Of a DNA stretch of 64,000 bases, positions 56,065 through 64,000 are shown piece after piece (the stretch's first letter is position 1; every line of letters starts with the position of its first letter). This DNA comes from Nonomuraea sp. PA05 (GTDB taxonomy: Bacteria > Actinomycetota > Actinomycetes > Streptosporangiales > Streptosporangiaceae). A program made the translations under genes and the position numbers. The stretch lies in contig NZ_VSEY01000018.1 of assembly GCF_008086045.1 (NCBI RefSeq), forward strand, positions 177,640 through 241,639. The letters are read 5' to 3'. The notes beneath the pieces were generated by a model. That model was not told the origin of the DNA. It did not search any database and was given only the letters and a program-made list of their open reading frames with translations.

Positions 56065-56870
56065 CGAAGAAGACGTTCCTGTGGGCGACCGTCGCCTTCA
56101 TGCTGATCCCCCTGTACGTGCTGACCGTCAACGCGTTCAAGGGCCAGCAGGACATCCTGTCCAACCCGTTCGGCCTGGGCGGGCTGACCCTCGAACCGCT
56201 CGGCAGGGCGCTGACGAACCCGAACTTCAACGTGTTCAAGGGCTACGCGATCACGCTGCTGTTCGTGGTGGCGGTCAACGTGCTGTCGGTGGGGCTGGCC
56301 GCGCCCGCCGCGTACGTGATCGCGCGCAGCCCGAAGCGCCGCTTCCGCGTGCTCATGCTGTTCTTCCTGGCGGGCACGTTCATCCCCGGCCAGGTGCTGG
56401 TCATCCCCGTCGTGTACGTGCTCAAGACCTTCGGCCTGATGGGCACCATCCAGGGCTTCGTGCTCTTCGAGACCACGCTCACGCTGCCGTTCTCGATCTT
56501 CCTGTACGCGGGATACATCGCCACCGTCCCGGCCGTGCTCGACCAGGCGGCGGCCGTGGACGGGGCGGGCAGGCTGCGCACGTTCTGGCAGATCGTCTTC
56601 CCGCTGATGCGGCCCGCGGTCGCCACGATGGTCATCCTCAACACCTTCTCGGTGTGGAACGACTTCGTGAACCCGCAGATCATCCTGGGCCCCGGCAGCG
56701 GCCTCTACACGGTCACCACCGGCGTGTACGCGGCGGTCAGCCAGTACTCCACCGACTACACGGTGGTCTTCCCGACGCTGCTGCTGGCCATCGCGCCCCT
56801 GCTGATCTTCTTCGTCTTCATGCAACGGCACATCATCAGCGGCCTCACGGCAGGAGCAACGAAAGGTTGA
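56061..56870 (+). CDS. sugar ABC transporter permease (MalG-like)
   Basis: A 269-residue inner-membrane permease. The EAA-type loop reads Q-A-A-A-V-D-G-A-G-R-L-R-T-F. ATG 56061 overlaps the preceding stop. No ATPase gene follows, so a shared MsiK-type ATPase encoded elsewhere is expected, as is usual for actinobacterial sugar importers. Confidence 0.93.
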   Translation: MTKKTFLWATVAFMLIPLYVLTVNAFKGQQDILSNPFGLGGLTLEPLGRALTNPNFNVFKGYAITLLFVVAVNVLSVGLAAPAAYVIARSPKRRFRVLMLFFLAGTFIPGQVLVIPVVYVLKTFGLMGTIQGFVLFETTLTLPFSIFLYAGYIATVPAVLDQAAAVDGAGRLRTFWQIVFPLMRPAVATMVILNTFSVWNDFVNPQIILGPGSGLYTVTTGVYAAVSQYSTDYTVVFPTLLLAIAPLLIFFVFMQRHIISGLTAGATKG

Positions 56871-56872
56871 CC

Positions 56873-58780
56873 ATGCGCGAGATCAAAGCGACGGTGCCGC
56901 TCGGCGAACCACCGGCGTGGGCGGTGCTGGAGCGCAGGCTCTTCGACGCCCTCGACGAGGCATGGCGCGGCTTCGCCGCCCGCTACTGCGGGCCGGACGG
57001 CCGGCTGATCTACCACGGCCCGGCGGCGGACCGCGACGGGGCCGACGACTTCTACGAGGCGTTCTTCAACTGGCCGACGCTCTACCAGCTCGGCGGCGCC
57101 GACGACCTGCTCGACGCCGCCAAGCACCACTGGGAGGGCGTCACCACGCAGCTCACCGAGCTGGGCTACCTGGTGGACGAGTACGAGCGCGGCTACGACT
57201 GGTTCCACCAGGGCGAGTCGATGCTGCTGTTCTACGGCATCTGCGCGGCCGACCCGCGCGACGAGCTGTTCCGCGAGCGGGCCCGCCGCTTCGCCGACCT
57301 GTACCTGCCGGGCTCGGCGAACTACGACGCCGCGCACGACATCATCCGCGCCCCGCACAACGGCGCCGGCGGCCCCCGCTACGGCCTGCAGTGGGAATGG
57401 GCCTCCTACCACACGGACCTGGTCAGCATGCGGCCGTTCGGCCTGCCGCTGCGTGACCTGCCGGGCATCGAGCGCTGGGAGGACCTGGGCGACCCGAGCA
57501 ACGCCGCCCGGATGGGCGCGGCGATGAGCGAGCGCATCGGCCGCGGCGACGTGGCCGTCAACCTGGCCGCGACCAGCCTGGCCGTCAACGCCTGGCTGTA
57601 CGACGGCGACGACCGCTACCGCGACTGGGCGCTGCGCTACATCGGCGCCTGGCAGCGCAGGGCCGAGGCCAACGACGGGGTCATCCCCGACAACGTGGGC
57701 CCGTCGGGCGTCGTCGGCGAGCTGCACGGCGGCCGCTGGTACGGCGGCAACTACGGCTGGCAGTGGCCGCACGGCCTCTACAGCGTGGGCGCCGCCGCGG
57801 CGATCGCCGCGGTCAACGCGTACCTGCTGACCGGGGACGAGGCCACGCTCGCCATCGGCCGCGACCCCCTCGAAGCCGTGTACGGGCGCGCCGTCCAGGC
57901 GGCCGTCACCGAGACCGACATGAGCATCAGCGACCGCTGGCTGGCGGAGCTGGGCGACGAGGCCGTCAAGCCGACCATGCTGGTGCCGAACCGGCACGAC
58001 GACACGGGCTGGTTCGACTTCCAGCCGCCGCAGCTCGGCCTGCCGGTCTGGCTCTGGCACGTGTCGCAGAACCGGGGCGACGCGGACCGGCTCGACCGGC
58101 TGCGCAAGGCGTCCGGCTACGACTGGTCCACGGTGCGGCCGTTCCGCAACAAGGAGGAGGCCGGGCACGAGGCGCCGTGGCTGGAGTTCCTGCGCGGCGC
58201 CAACCCCGGCTTCCCCGAGCAGATGCTGTCCACCGCGCTCGGGCAGGTGCAGCGCCGCATGGCGCTGGTCGGCTCCGACCAGGCGGACCTGGCCACCATC
58301 CACGTGCACCACTGGCAGCGGCTCAACCCGGTGCTCACCGAGGCGCTGCTGCAACTCGTCACCGGCACCCCGCAGGTGCTCTACAACGGCGGCCTGCTGC
58401 CGACCCGCCTCGCCTACTTCGACGCCGACCGCGCCCGCCCCGGGCTGCCCCGCGACGTGGCCGCGCTGGTCGACTCGGTGCGCCCCGGCGGCACCGCCGT
58501 GGAGCTGGTCAACCTGAGCCTGGCCCACACCCGGCGGGTCGTGGTGCAGGCCGGCCAGTTCGGCGAGGACCGCATCGACCGCGCCACCGTCACCCAGGTC
58601 GCCGGCGACGACTACCCCGGCGACCCGCGCGCCTACACCTCACCCCCCATCGCCCACACCGAGCAGGAGGTGACCGTGGACGGCCCGCGCCTGCTCGTGG
58701 AGCTGCCGCCCGGCCGCCGCATCCGGCTCGACCTGCACACGACCGCGCGCGTCCGCACGCCGTCGCACCAGCACTACTGA
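56873..58780 (+). CDS. large cytosolic protein of unknown function, toroid-like
   Basis: A 635-residue protein I cannot assign. It has no signal peptide and starts 2 bp after the permease stop. Aromatic, helix-pair-rich sequence with segments such as G-Y-D-W-F-H-Q-G-E-S-M, W-E-W-A-S-Y-H-T-D and G-G-N-Y-G-W-Q-W-P-H-G-L-Y suggests an (alpha/alpha) barrel like those of many intracellular glycosidases and unsaturated glucuronyl hydrolases. A beta-rich C-terminal region follows. Because it sits between a sugar importer and an RraA-type aldolase, it probably processes the imported saccharide inside the cell (inference). Confidence 0.7.
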   Translation: MREIKATVPLGEPPAWAVLERRLFDALDEAWRGFAARYCGPDGRLIYHGPAADRDGADDFYEAFFNWPTLYQLGGADDLLDAAKHHWEGVTTQLTELGYLVDEYERGYDWFHQGESMLLFYGICAADPRDELFRERARRFADLYLPGSANYDAAHDIIRAPHNGAGGPRYGLQWEWASYHTDLVSMRPFGLPLRDLPGIERWEDLGDPSNAARMGAAMSERIGRGDVAVNLAATSLAVNAWLYDGDDRYRDWALRYIGAWQRRAEANDGVIPDNVGPSGVVGELHGGRWYGGNYGWQWPHGLYSVGAAAAIAAVNAYLLTGDEATLAIGRDPLEAVYGRAVQAAVTETDMSISDRWLAELGDEAVKPTMLVPNRHDDTGWFDFQPPQLGLPVWLWHVSQNRGDADRLDRLRKASGYDWSTVRPFRNKEEAGHEAPWLEFLRGANPGFPEQMLSTALGQVQRRMALVGSDQADLATIHVHHWQRLNPVLTEALLQLVTGTPQVLYNGGLLPTRLAYFDADRARPGLPRDVAALVDSVRPGGTAVELVNLSLAHTRRVVVQAGQFGEDRIDRATVTQVAGDDYPGDPRAYTSPPIAHTEQEVTVDGPRLLVELPPGRRIRLDLHTTARVRTPSHQHY

Positions 58781-58782
58781 GC

Positions 58783-58804
58783 CTTGCGACCAAGCATTCG
58801 CAAG
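58783..58804. other. short inverted repeat between unknown glycosidase-like and RraA-family genes
   Basis: CTTGCGA (58783-58789) and TCGCAAG (58798-58804) form a perfect 7-bp inverted repeat with an 8-nt spacer in the 41-bp gap. It could be an operator or an attenuating hairpin that lowers downstream expression. Confidence 0.4.
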
Positions 58805-58821
58805 ACCGATTGAGGAGTTTC

Positions 58822-59589
58822 ATGGACGACGCCATCTGGGATCTGCCTGTGCGCGGGAAGCTGCCCGCCGCACCCGATCCCGCCCTCGTGGAGGGGCTGT
58901 CCCGGATCAGCTCGGCCACCGCCTGCGCCAAGCTGCACGCGCAGGGCATCCGGCGCACCTTCGTCGAGGGGCCACGTCCCATCGCGCCGGGGCAGCGGAT
59001 CGCCGGGCGGGTGCGCACGCTGCAGTTCATGCCGCAGCGCGAGGACATCGCCTCCGGCCTCGGCCAGGAGTACGTCGAGCGGCACACGGCCCTGTGGCAC
59101 GTGCTGGAGGAGATCGAGCCCGGTGACGTGCTCGTCGTCCAGGCGTACGGCAGCGCGTACACCGGCTGCTTCGGCGACATGCTGGTGCGCTACTTCAAGC
59201 GCAAGGGCGGCGCCGGCATCGTCGTGGACGGCCGGATCAGGGACCTGCCGCGCGTGAGCGGCATCGGCCTGCCGATCTGGTCGACCGGCGCCACCCCGCA
59301 CTACGCCTCGCAGGCGGAGTTGTTCCCCTGGGCCTACGACGTGCCGGTGGCCGTCGGCGGCGCGCTCGCGCTGCCCGGCGACCTGTGCGTGGCCGACGAC
59401 GACGGCGCCGTGGTGGTGCCGCTGCGCCGGGCCGGCCAGGTGCTCGAAGCCGCCGCCGACCACGAGCAGTGGGAGCGCTACAGCCGCGCCCGCATCGAGG
59501 AGGGCGGGGCGCTTTCCGACTACTACCCACTCACCCCCGAGACCCGCGCCGAGTACGAGCGGTGGCGGGACGTTAAGGAGAGCCAGTGA
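58822..59589 (+). CDS. RraA-family protein (HMG/oxaloacetate aldolase-like)
   Basis: A 255-residue member of the RraA/4-hydroxy-4-methyl-2-oxoglutarate aldolase family. The divalent-metal and pyruvate-binding pattern D-x20-R-D is complete (D119 in C-F-G-D-M; R140-D141 in G-R-I-R-D). Such enzymes cleave 4-hydroxy-2-oxoacids to pyruvate; RraA proteins proper lack aldolase activity. GAGGA precedes ATG 58822. Its place in a sugar operon points to an aldol cleavage step in sugar-acid breakdown. The stop overlaps the next start (GTGA). Confidence 0.85.
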   Translation: MDDAIWDLPVRGKLPAAPDPALVEGLSRISSATACAKLHAQGIRRTFVEGPRPIAPGQRIAGRVRTLQFMPQREDIASGLGQEYVERHTALWHVLEEIEPGDVLVVQAYGSAYTGCFGDMLVRYFKRKGGAGIVVDGRIRDLPRVSGIGLPIWSTGATPHYASQAELFPWAYDVPVAVGGALALPGDLCVADDDGAVVVPLRRAGQVLEAAADHEQWERYSRARIEEGGALSDYYPLTPETRAEYERWRDVKESQ

Positions 59590-61409
59590 TTCTCAGGTCC
59601 GTGGGCGCGATCGTCTTACTCGTGGGCGGTCTGACGACCCCAGCACCATCGGCCGCGACGGCCAGAACCTGTGACTACTACGTTTCCACCCAGGGCGGCA
59701 ACCGAGCGGACGGCAGCGCCAAACGCCCCTGGAAGAGCATCGAACAGGCCCGCGACGCCCTCCGGGCGAAGAAGGGCAGGCAGAGCTGCGACATCGTCGT
59801 CAACGTCAAGGCCGGCGACTACGTCGTGGACAAGACCATCGAGTTCACCGAGGCCGACTCGGGCAAAGACGGCCACAGGATCACCTACCGCAGCGCTGAC
59901 GGCCCGGGCAAGGCCCGCCTGCTGGGTGCCAAGCCGGTGACGGGATGGCAGAAGTACAACGACAACATTTACAAGACCAAGGTCGATCGTACCTTCTTCA
60001 CGCTGTTCGAGGACGGCAAACGCGCCACGACCGCCCGCTACCCGAACAGGACCAGCGACGACCTGTGGTCGCCGTACCTGTTCTCCAGGCTGGGCGAGCC
60101 GGAGAAGGAGGCGGTGCGCCAGTGGCTGTACTTCAAGCCCGAGGACGTGCCCGCCGAGTGGGACGCCGACTTCGACAAGAACTCGCAGATCGTGGTCTGG
60201 TCGGGCGGCTCGTGGAGCTGGTTCACCGACACGGTGCCGCTGGGCGGGGCCGACTTCCGCAAGGGCTTCTTCACGCTCAACCACTGGGCCCGCTACTCGT
60301 TCGTGAACAGCCGCAGCGGCTCCCGCTACTTCCTGCAGAACACGCTGCGCTTCCTCGACCAGCCCGGTGAGTACTACTTCGACTTCGCCAACAGCGAGGT
60401 CTACTACTGGCCCAAGGGCTCGATCGACAAGGTCATGGCTCCGACCGTGAAGACGATCCTGTCGCTCAAGGGCAGCACGCCCGACCAGCGCGTGCAGAAC
60501 CTCGCCTTCGACGGGCTGGCCCTGCAGTACAGCGACTTCGTCGACTGGTACAGGGCCGGCTGGATCAGTGAGGGCGACTCGGGCTACGAGCACAAGTACC
60601 CCGTCTACGACCGGCAGATCGAGATGCCGCGCAACCGGTTCGGCATGATCACGCTGACCAACACCCGCGACATCGACCTGACCAGGCTGCACATCTCCGA
60701 CAGCGGCTTCATGGGCGTCTACATGCTCTTCGCCAACGAGCGGGTCAAGGTGTCGGACAGCCTGCTGGAGAACATCGGCGCCGACGGCATCAAGGTCGAG
60801 GGCGGCTACCCCGGCGAGGGCGACATCTCCGGCCACCACACGATCAGCAACAACTACATTTACCACGTCGGCGAGCTGGTGCCGGGCGACGCCGCGGGCA
60901 TCGAGCTGATGAGCACGGGCAACAACACCGTCAGCAACATCAACGTCAAGCACAGCGCGCGGTACGGCATCAGCCTGGAGGTCCGCCCGGAGATCAAGCC
61001 GGCGGACAACTACGCCCGCAACAACTCCTTCTCCTACATCAAGCTGGAGGAGACCGGCCTGGACAGCGGCGACATGGGCGCCTTCTACACCTACGGCGTC
61101 AGCAACGTCGAGCCGCACCCCATGGAAAACCACGTCAAGCAGATGGTGATCACCGACGTCATCAACGACCCGGCGGGCGCGATGCCCGACAGCGGCACCC
61201 GAGGCGTGCACATGGACGCCGGCGGCTGCGGCTTCACCTTCGACAACATCGAGGTGGGCAAGGTCAGCGACGACAAGTACCAGAGCTACCAGTGCAACCA
61301 GGTGACCAACGCCAACTGGGCCGACGGCTTCGACGCCTCGAAGATGGAGTACGACAAGATCGGCGTGACCAGCGCGTTCCCGTACCCGATCCCCGGAGCC
61401 ACCCAGTGA
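59586..61409 (+). CDS. secreted right-handed beta-helix protein, GH141-like (copy 1)
   Basis: A 607-residue exported protein with a Sec signal about 1-26. The start of the mature part, Y-Y-V-S-T-Q-G-G-N then R-P-W-K-S-I-E-Q-A-R-D-A-L, the K-A-G-D-Y-V-V-D-K-T-I-E-F segment and F-E-D-G-K-R-A-T-T-A-R-Y-P-N match the layout of GH141-type beta-helix enzymes (alpha-L-fucosidase or xylanase). Parallel beta-helix coils fill about 300-520. Family placement is by eye. GTG 59586 overlaps the RraA-family stop. It is followed by a close paralogue. Confidence 0.75.
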   Translation: MILRSVGAIVLLVGGLTTPAPSAATARTCDYYVSTQGGNRADGSAKRPWKSIEQARDALRAKKGRQSCDIVVNVKAGDYVVDKTIEFTEADSGKDGHRITYRSADGPGKARLLGAKPVTGWQKYNDNIYKTKVDRTFFTLFEDGKRATTARYPNRTSDDLWSPYLFSRLGEPEKEAVRQWLYFKPEDVPAEWDADFDKNSQIVVWSGGSWSWFTDTVPLGGADFRKGFFTLNHWARYSFVNSRSGSRYFLQNTLRFLDQPGEYYFDFANSEVYYWPKGSIDKVMAPTVKTILSLKGSTPDQRVQNLAFDGLALQYSDFVDWYRAGWISEGDSGYEHKYPVYDRQIEMPRNRFGMITLTNTRDIDLTRLHISDSGFMGVYMLFANERVKVSDSLLENIGADGIKVEGGYPGEGDISGHHTISNNYIYHVGELVPGDAAGIELMSTGNNTVSNINVKHSARYGISLEVRPEIKPADNYARNNSFSYIKLEETGLDSGDMGAFYTYGVSNVEPHPMENHVKQMVITDVINDPAGAMPDSGTRGVHMDAGGCGFTFDNIEVGKVSDDKYQSYQCNQVTNANWADGFDASKMEYDKIGVTSAFPYPIPGATQ

Positions 61410-63199
61410 AGGCGCTGGTGACGGCGGCGGTGGCGCTCGGCGCGCTGCTCGTCGCGCCGACCGCCTCCGCGCAGGCGCCGTGCAAGCCGATCGACCTGTA
61501 CGTCGCCCCGAACGGGACCGACGCCGGCCCCGGCGACGCCCGACGGCCGTGGAAGACCATCGAGCACGCCCGCGACCAGGTCCGCAAGCGGCCACAGACG
61601 TGCGACATCGTGGTGAACCTGAAGGCCGGCGACTACGTCGTCGACAAGACCATCGAGTTCACCGAGGCCGACTCCGGCAGGAACGGCCACCGCGTCGTCT
61701 ACCGCAGCGTGGACGGCCCCGGCAAGGCCCGCCTGCTGGGCGCCAAGCCGGTGACCGGCTGGCAGAAGTACAAGGGCGACATCTACAAGACGAAGATCGA
61801 CCGTACCTTCTACACGCTGTTCGAGGACGGCAAGCGGGCCACCACCGCCCGCTACCCCAACCGCCGCTCCGACGACGTGTGGGCGCCCTACCTGACGTCC
61901 GTGCTGAAGGAGCCGGAGAAGGAGGCCGTCTACCAGTGGCTGTACTCCAACCCCGGTGACTGGGACAAGAGCTGGGACCTGACCAACGCGCAGGTGATGG
62001 TCTGGTCGGGCGGGTCGTGGAGCTGGTTCACCGACACCGTGCCGATCAAGAACCCGTCGTGGGACGACAACCAGCTCACCCTCGCCCACTGGACGCGCTA
62101 CGCCCTGGTCAACAGCCGCGGCGGCTCGCGCTACTACCTGCAGAACTCGCTGGACTTCCTCGACCAGGCCGGCGAGTACTACTTCGACTTCGCCAACAGC
62201 GAGGTCTACTACTGGCCGCGCGGCTCGATCGACAAGGTCCTGGCGCCGACCGTGAAGACCATCCTGTCGCTCAAGGGCAGCACGCCTGACAAGCGGGTGC
62301 GCAACCTGTCCTTCGACGGGCTGGCCCTGCAGTACAGCGACTTCGTGAGCTGGTACCGCAACGGCTGGATCAGCGCCGGCGACGCCGGCGAGCCGCACAA
62401 GTACCCCGAGTACGACCGGCAGATCGAGATGCCGCGCAACCGGTTCGGCATGATCACCCTGACCAACACCAGCGGCATCGACCTCACCCGCCTGCACGTG
62501 TCGGACACCGGCTTCACCGCCGTCTACCTGCTGTTCGCCAACGACCACGTGCGCGTCTCCGACAGCCTGCTGGAGAACGTCGGCGCCGACGGCATCAAGG
62601 TGGAAGGCCCCTACCCCGGCGAGGGCGACGTCGCCGGGCAGAACGTGTTCACCAACAACTACATCGATCACATCGGCGAGCTGGTGCCCGGCGACTCGTC
62701 CGGCGTCGAGCTCATGAACACCGGCAACAACGAGGTCAGCCACACCGTCGTCAAGCACAGCGCCCGGTACGGGGTGAGCCTCGAGGTCCGGCCCGAGGTG
62801 AAGGACGGCGACGGGTACGCGCACGGGAACGTGTTCAAGTACCTCAGGCTGGAGGAGACCGGGCTCGACAGCGGTGACATGGGCGCCTTCTACACCTACG
62901 GCGTCTCCAACCTGGACCCGCACGAGATCACCAACCACGTCTCCCAGGTCGTGATCGGCGACGTCATCCCGGACGCGTCCATGCCCGACAGCGGGACCCG
63001 CGGGGTGCACATGGACGCCGGTGGGTGCGGGTTCGCCTTCGACAACATCGAGGTGGGCAGGACCACCGACCAGTCGTACCAGAGTTACCAGTGCAACGAG
63101 GTGACGAACGCGAACTGGGTGGATGGGTTCGACGCCTCGAAGATGGAGTACGACAAGATCGGCGTGACGGGGGCTTTCCCGTACCCGATCCCCAGTTAG
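61406..63199 (+). CDS. secreted right-handed beta-helix protein, GH141-like (copy 2)
   Basis: A 597-residue paralogue of the preceding gene, with signal peptide about 1-24. Long blocks are identical (for example D-G-F-D-A-S-K-M-E-Y-D-K-I-G-V-T near the C-terminus and G-A-D-G-I-K-V-E-G in the helix), while residues about 105-145 differ more. The GTG start overlaps the stop of copy 1 (GTGA), so this is an in-operon tandem duplication in which both copies stay open. Difference in specificity is possible. Confidence 0.8.
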   Translation: MKALVTAAVALGALLVAPTASAQAPCKPIDLYVAPNGTDAGPGDARRPWKTIEHARDQVRKRPQTCDIVVNLKAGDYVVDKTIEFTEADSGRNGHRVVYRSVDGPGKARLLGAKPVTGWQKYKGDIYKTKIDRTFYTLFEDGKRATTARYPNRRSDDVWAPYLTSVLKEPEKEAVYQWLYSNPGDWDKSWDLTNAQVMVWSGGSWSWFTDTVPIKNPSWDDNQLTLAHWTRYALVNSRGGSRYYLQNSLDFLDQAGEYYFDFANSEVYYWPRGSIDKVLAPTVKTILSLKGSTPDKRVRNLSFDGLALQYSDFVSWYRNGWISAGDAGEPHKYPEYDRQIEMPRNRFGMITLTNTSGIDLTRLHVSDTGFTAVYLLFANDHVRVSDSLLENVGADGIKVEGPYPGEGDVAGQNVFTNNYIDHIGELVPGDSSGVELMNTGNNEVSHTVVKHSARYGVSLEVRPEVKDGDGYAHGNVFKYLRLEETGLDSGDMGAFYTYGVSNLDPHEITNHVSQVVIGDVIPDASMPDSGTRGVHMDAGGCGFAFDNIEVGRTTDQSYQSYQCNEVTNANWVDGFDASKMEYDKIGVTGAFPYPIPS

Positions 63200-63248
63200 C
63201 CGAGTGGCGGCGGCGGGGTCAGTGACCGTCGCCTGACTTCGGCACACC

Positions 63249-63286
63249 GGCCGGGGCGCCGGGCCGGCGGGCCCGGCGTCCCGTCC
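63249..63286. terminator. long GC hairpin after the beta-helix pair
   Basis: Arms 63249-63265 and 63270-63286 pair over 17 positions with one mismatch and one G-T wobble, around a GGCG loop. It lies 50 bp after the copy 2 stop and 22 bp before the GH106-like start. It likely ends or attenuates the sugar operon transcript. Confidence 0.65.
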
Positions 63287-63307
63287 AACCGGCTTCTTGG
63301 AGCGCCC

Positions 63308-64000
63308 GTGAACGACTTGACGCAGCACGGCCTTCCCACCACACGGTTCAGCGACGCCTCCCTCCCGCCACCCACCTTCCCGCGGCCCGGCAACGCCTCG
63401 CACCCGCCACCCACCTTCGCGCGGCCCGGCGACGCCTCCCTCCCGCCACCCACCTTCGCGCGGCCCAGCGACGCCTCCCTCCCGCCACCCACCTTCGCGC
63501 GGCCCAGCGACGCCTCCCTCCCGCCACCCGGCGGGATCGCGGTGACTCGGCGCGGCTTTCTCGCGCTGGGTGCCGCCGCCTTCTTGACCTTCGACGACCT
63601 CTTACCCTCCCCCGCCCCTTCGCCCGCCTGGTTCGCGCGTCCGCGCCGCGAGGTCCGGCCGATGGTGCGGTGGTGGTGGCCCGACGCCCACGTCGACCCT
63701 CGCGAGATCCGGCGGGAGGTGGACCAGCTCGCGGACGCCGGCTTCGGCGGGGCGGAGATCGCGGCCGTGCATCACAGCATCCGCGACAAGTCCGTGCTCG
63801 ACCCGGCCGGGCACGGCTGGGGAACGCCCGCCTGGAACGCCGCCGTGGCCGCGGCCCTCGACCAGGCGGCCAAGCGCGGCATCAGCATCGACCTGACGAT
63901 CGGCCCCGCCTGGCCGGCCGCCGTCCCCACCATCACGCCCGCCGACGCGGCGGCGGCCAAGGAACTGGCCCACGGCACCGCGACCGTCCCCGCCGGCACC
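63308..64000 (+). CDS. GH106-like alpha-L-rhamnosidase, 5' part (runs off the window)
   Basis: 231 codons are present and the frame is open at the edge. The catalytic domain starts with R-P-M-V-R-W-W-W-P-D-A and continues Q-L-A-D-A-G-F-G-G-A-E-I-A, both typical of family GH106. Before it lies a twin-arginine signal V-T-R-R-G-F-L-A-L-G beginning at GTG 63542. Two starts are possible: GTG 63308 with GGAG at 5 nt, which adds 78 residues of 13-residue repeats, or GTG 63542, which puts the Tat signal at the N-terminus as expected. I give the longer one because its Shine-Dalgarno is better; the shorter is functionally more sensible. Confidence 0.7.
   Translation, partial: MNDLTQHGLPTTRFSDASLPPPTFPRPGNASHPPPTFARPGDASLPPPTFARPSDASLPPPTFARPSDASLPPPGGIAVTRRGFLALGAAAFLTFDDLLPSPAPSPAWFARPRREVRPMVRWWWPDAHVDPREIRREVDQLADAGFGGAEIAAVHHSIRDKSVLDPAGHGWGTPAWNAAVAAALDQAAKRGISIDLTIGPAWPAAVPTITPADAAAAKELAHGTATVPAGT
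63351..63533 (+). repeat. 39-bp tandem repeat before/within the GH106-like gene
   Basis: ACGCCTC marks five copies at 63354, 63393, 63432, 63471 and 63510, an exact 39-bp period. In frame with the GH106-like gene each codes for a 13-residue unit of the form D-A-S-L-P-P-P-T-F-A-R-P-S. Copies 3 to 5 are nearly identical. Confidence 0.88.

Overview
The window is uniformly high-GC DNA. It has frequent GTG and TTG starts, many 4-bp ATGA/GTGA/TTGA gene overlaps, Tat and lipoprotein signal peptides, and actinobacterial families (DUF574-type methyltransferase, M7 snapalysin, I36 inhibitor, an HTH protein with an NBR1-like Ig domain). This fits a mycelial soil actinomycete of the Streptosporangiaceae, Nonomuraea-like; that placement rests on family content only. 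I saw no rRNA, tRNA, CRISPR array or intact insertion sequence.

Layout. (1) 42-6044, minus strand: a five-gene translationally coupled operon with two alpha/beta hydrolases, a PCMH-type FAD oxidase, a GMC (cholesterol-oxidase-like) oxidoreductase and an unknown protein; it looks like a sterol/lipid oxidation module. (2) 6158-12295: an IclR regulator divergent from a class V aminotransferase, a fused FAD/Fe-S 2-hydroxyacid dehydrogenase and a MatC-like carboxylate transporter, plausibly glycolate/glyoxylate or related 2-hydroxyacid use. (3) 12312-23462: mixed genes, including a methyltransferase, an FAD monooxygenase, secreted proteins, a GH27 enzyme, an HTH/NBR1-Ig membrane protein, a repeat-rich membrane protein with a lipoprotein, and a snapalysin. 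(4) 23512-29923: secreted GH3 beta-glucosidase with a perfect CebR-type operator, a PL1 pectate lyase and a Tat-exported PL8 lyase. (5) 29943-32561: a TetR regulator divergent from two NAD(P)-binding proteins, with a clear operator pair. (6) 32641-38707: an I36 inhibitor, a bidirectional terminator and an oligopeptide ABC operon.

(7) 39116-49042 is the most unusual part. A minus-strand set encodes a DUF1537 acid-sugar kinase, a RuBisCO-like protein, an Asp/Glu-racemase-family protein and a FadR-type regulator. A plus-strand set encodes a second FadR-type regulator, a crotonase, a CaiB/BaiF CoA transferase, a solute-binding-protein homologue without a signal peptide, an SDR and a DUF4432 epimerase-like protein. 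Two different pairs of palindromic operators lie between the two regulators. (8) 49031-64000 is a plant-glycan locus: a lactonase-type amidohydrolase, GH95, a regulator that fuses a transposase-type HTH to a GntR/FCD protein, a sugar ABC system lacking its own ATPase, a large unknown cytosolic protein, an RraA-family aldolase, two tandem GH141-like beta-helix proteins and the start of a GH106-like enzyme.

Parts 4, 7 and 8 together suggest pectin use. The kinase plus RuBisCO-like pair is known from D-apiose/D-apionate catabolism, and GH95, GH106 and GH141 enzymes are known from rhamnogalacturonan-II breakdown, so an actinobacterial RG-II or complex-pectin locus is a reasonable hypothesis, not a demonstrated one. 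A second theme is that many genes carry in-frame minisatellites (18, 30, 33, 39 bp), with 21-bp and 16-bp arrays in intergenic DNA.
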